Below, piece after piece: positions 63,307 through 64,000 of a DNA stretch of 64,000 bases. Made by a program: the position numbers and the translations under genes. The stretch spans positions 1-64,000 of the forward strand of contig JARGFM010000002.1 of the NCBI GenBank assembly GCA_029210725.1. Direction: 5' to 3'. Below the pieces are notes generated by a model, which saw nothing but the letters and a program-made list of their open reading frames with translations, was not told where the DNA came from and did not search any database. The number at the start of each line of letters is the position of its first letter. Within the stretch, counting starts at the first letter, position 1. The DNA comes from Bacteroidales bacterium. Lineage in GTDB: Bacteria > Bacteroidota > Bacteroidia > Bacteroidales > GCA-2748055.

Positions 63307-63486
63307 TTACTTTTTCTTTTCCAAAAGAGAAAGAACAATGCTGATTACCAGAAGTATCATTGCAATAATACCCAGATAGCTTCCGGAGTTATTCGACCAG
63401 CTTAAATCCCTGAAATCAGTAACTGAGATATGCCCTATAATTAGCAATACCGCTACTCCAATGAGTATATATTTTGTATTTTTCAT
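63307..63486 (-). CDS. Small two-helix membrane protein (59 aa)
   Basis: A 59-codon frame from ATG 63486 to TAA at 63307-63309. The product is MKNTKYILIGVAVLLIIGHISV, a polar turn (TDFRDLSWSNNSG), a second helix (SYLGIIAMILLVISIVLSLL) and a basic EKKK tail. This is a typical small inner-membrane protein. It is too short for most gene callers but has full coding character. It lies 36 bp upstream of the nucleoside hydrolase on the same strand and may be cotranscribed. No function can be assigned. Confidence 0.62.
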   Translation of the reverse strand: MKNTKYILIGVAVLLIIGHISVTDFRDLSWSNNSGSYLGIIAMILLVISIVLSLLEKKK

Positions 63487-63597
63487 GCTTTTGTCCGGAG
63501 TCCAAGTTATTAATTATTATGGAATATTATAGGCTGCAAATAGTGCTTTTGAGCTAGCTCTGTACTTGGTTAATGGTGGGAAAAGAGTAAAATCAAC

Positions 63598-63605
63598 TAT
63601 CTTTG
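63598..63605 (+). promoter_or_regulatory. -7 element upstream of gpmI
   Basis: TATCTTTG matches the Bacteroidota -7 consensus TAnnTTTG exactly and lies 71 bp upstream of the gpmI ATG. A -33 TTTG at the ideal distance is not obvious. Confidence 0.5.
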
Positions 63606-63676
63606 TGCGCTAATTATCAGCTCCGGACAAGCAGATACTCCGGAAATGTGTCAAACTGGAAATAAGAGTTTAAGAT

Positions 63677-64000
63677 ATGAGCAACAAAAAGACCCTTTTG
63701 ATGATCCTTGATGGCTGGGGTATTGGTAAAGGAGATAAAGCCGATGTGATCAGCCACGTACCCACTCCCAATATGGACAGGCTTCAGAAGGAGTACCCTT
63801 CTTCAAAGCTTTATGCTTCAGGGGAGAATGTAGGATTGCCCGATGGGCAGATGGGTAATTCGGAGGTGGGACACCTCAATATCGGTGCTGGTCGGGTGGT
63901 CTATCAGGACCTGGTGAAGATCAACAGGGCGGTGAAGGATGGCTCCATCAGTGAGAATCCTGTTCTGGTTGAAGCATTCAGTTATGCCCGGGACCATCAG
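63677..64000 (+). CDS. gpmI: 2,3-bisphosphoglycerate-independent phosphoglycerate mutase (partial, 5' end)
   Basis: The first 108 codons of GpmI run off the window. [21 protein letters not shown] is the N-terminal Mn-binding segment with its Asp. [28 protein letters not shown] contains the phosphorylated Ser of GNSEVGH. The enzyme interconverts 3- and 2-phosphoglycerate in glycolysis using two Mn ions. The rest of the gene, including the other metal ligands, is outside the window. Confidence 0.93.
   Translation, partial: MSNKKTLLMILDGWGIGKGDKADVISHVPTPNMDRLQKEYPSSKLYASGENVGLPDGQMGNSEVGHLNIGAGRVVYQDLVKINRAVKDGSISENPVLVEAFSYARDHQ

Noticed and set aside
1-64000. tRNA, rRNA, CRISPR arrays, insertion sequences, prophage genes
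   Set aside because: No cloverleaf, repeat-spacer pattern, transposase, integrase or phage structural motif was seen on either strand.

Overview
The window looks like chromosomal DNA of a free-living member of the Bacteroidota, probably a Bacteroidales/Marinilabiliales-type environmental lineage. Evidence: several proteins end in type 9 secretion (T9SS) type-A sorting domains; a SusC/BtuB-type receptor is paired with a surface lipoprotein carrying an acidic post-cysteine export signal; ribosome binding sites are A-rich; some promoters show the Bacteroidota -7 element TAnnTTTG; there is a CusA-TolC fusion; and sulfatase, ThuA, DUF1080 and M81 families typical of glycan-degrading Bacteroidota are present. 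No rRNA, tRNA, CRISPR array, integrase or transposase was seen.

Layout. 0.2-3.1 kb: a GH20-like glycosidase, a cyclic-nucleotide-binding protein and a DUF1295 membrane enzyme. 3.1-8.1 kb: a decaying regulatory module. It holds a histidine kinase that has lost its phospho-acceptor region, a sigma54 response regulator with an in-frame stop, and a divergent ABC permease frameshifted at a G6 run. Between regulator and permease lie a palindrome and a good sigma54 -24/-12 element. 8.2-20.1 kb: two convergent heavy-metal RND efflux operons. One is an RND-outer-membrane-factor fusion plus adaptor; the other is a His-rich protein, adaptor, RND and TolC. 20.1-27.1 kb: a sugar isomerase-like protein, an AI-2E-type permease, an N-terminally truncated DUF134 protein, a CoA-disulfide-reductase-like flavoprotein, a metallo-beta-lactamase-fold enzyme, a DUF418 protein and a phosphoesterase lipoprotein.

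27.1-33.2 kb is a cobalamin-riboswitch-controlled B12 capture operon. Its order is two T9SS-exported proteins of unknown function, a BtuB-like receptor and a BtuG-like beta-propeller lipoprotein, with gaps of 1-4 nt. 33.2-48.8 kb carries a UDG-like protein, a TldE/TldD pair in which only TldD has a Tat signal, a DUF1080-PHP fusion, an aldo/keto reductase, an outer-membrane protein, a CrtI-like oxidoreductase, a GNAT protein, an acyl-CoA ligase, a PurF paralogue with a degenerate glutaminase domain, an AraC-MGMT repair protein, a PfkB kinase and a LETM1-like protein.

48.8-53.6 kb is a second decaying patch. It holds an orphan hypothetical gene, a membrane-anchored AraC-type regulator with a stop and a frameshift, and two secreted surface-protein genes with four lesions between them. 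Direct repeats and REP-like palindromes lie in the intergenic region. 53.6-64 kb returns to intact genes: a ThuA-like protein, M81 and M16 peptidases, a sulfatase, a nucleoside hydrolase fused to an FmdE-like domain, a tiny two-helix membrane protein, and the start of gpmI running off the window.

The observations most worth following are the three-lesion sigma54 module, the B12 operon with T9SS-secreted components, the nucleoside hydrolase-FmdE fusion, the Tat-signal TldD with a signal-less TldE, and the PurF paralogue without a glutaminase active site.
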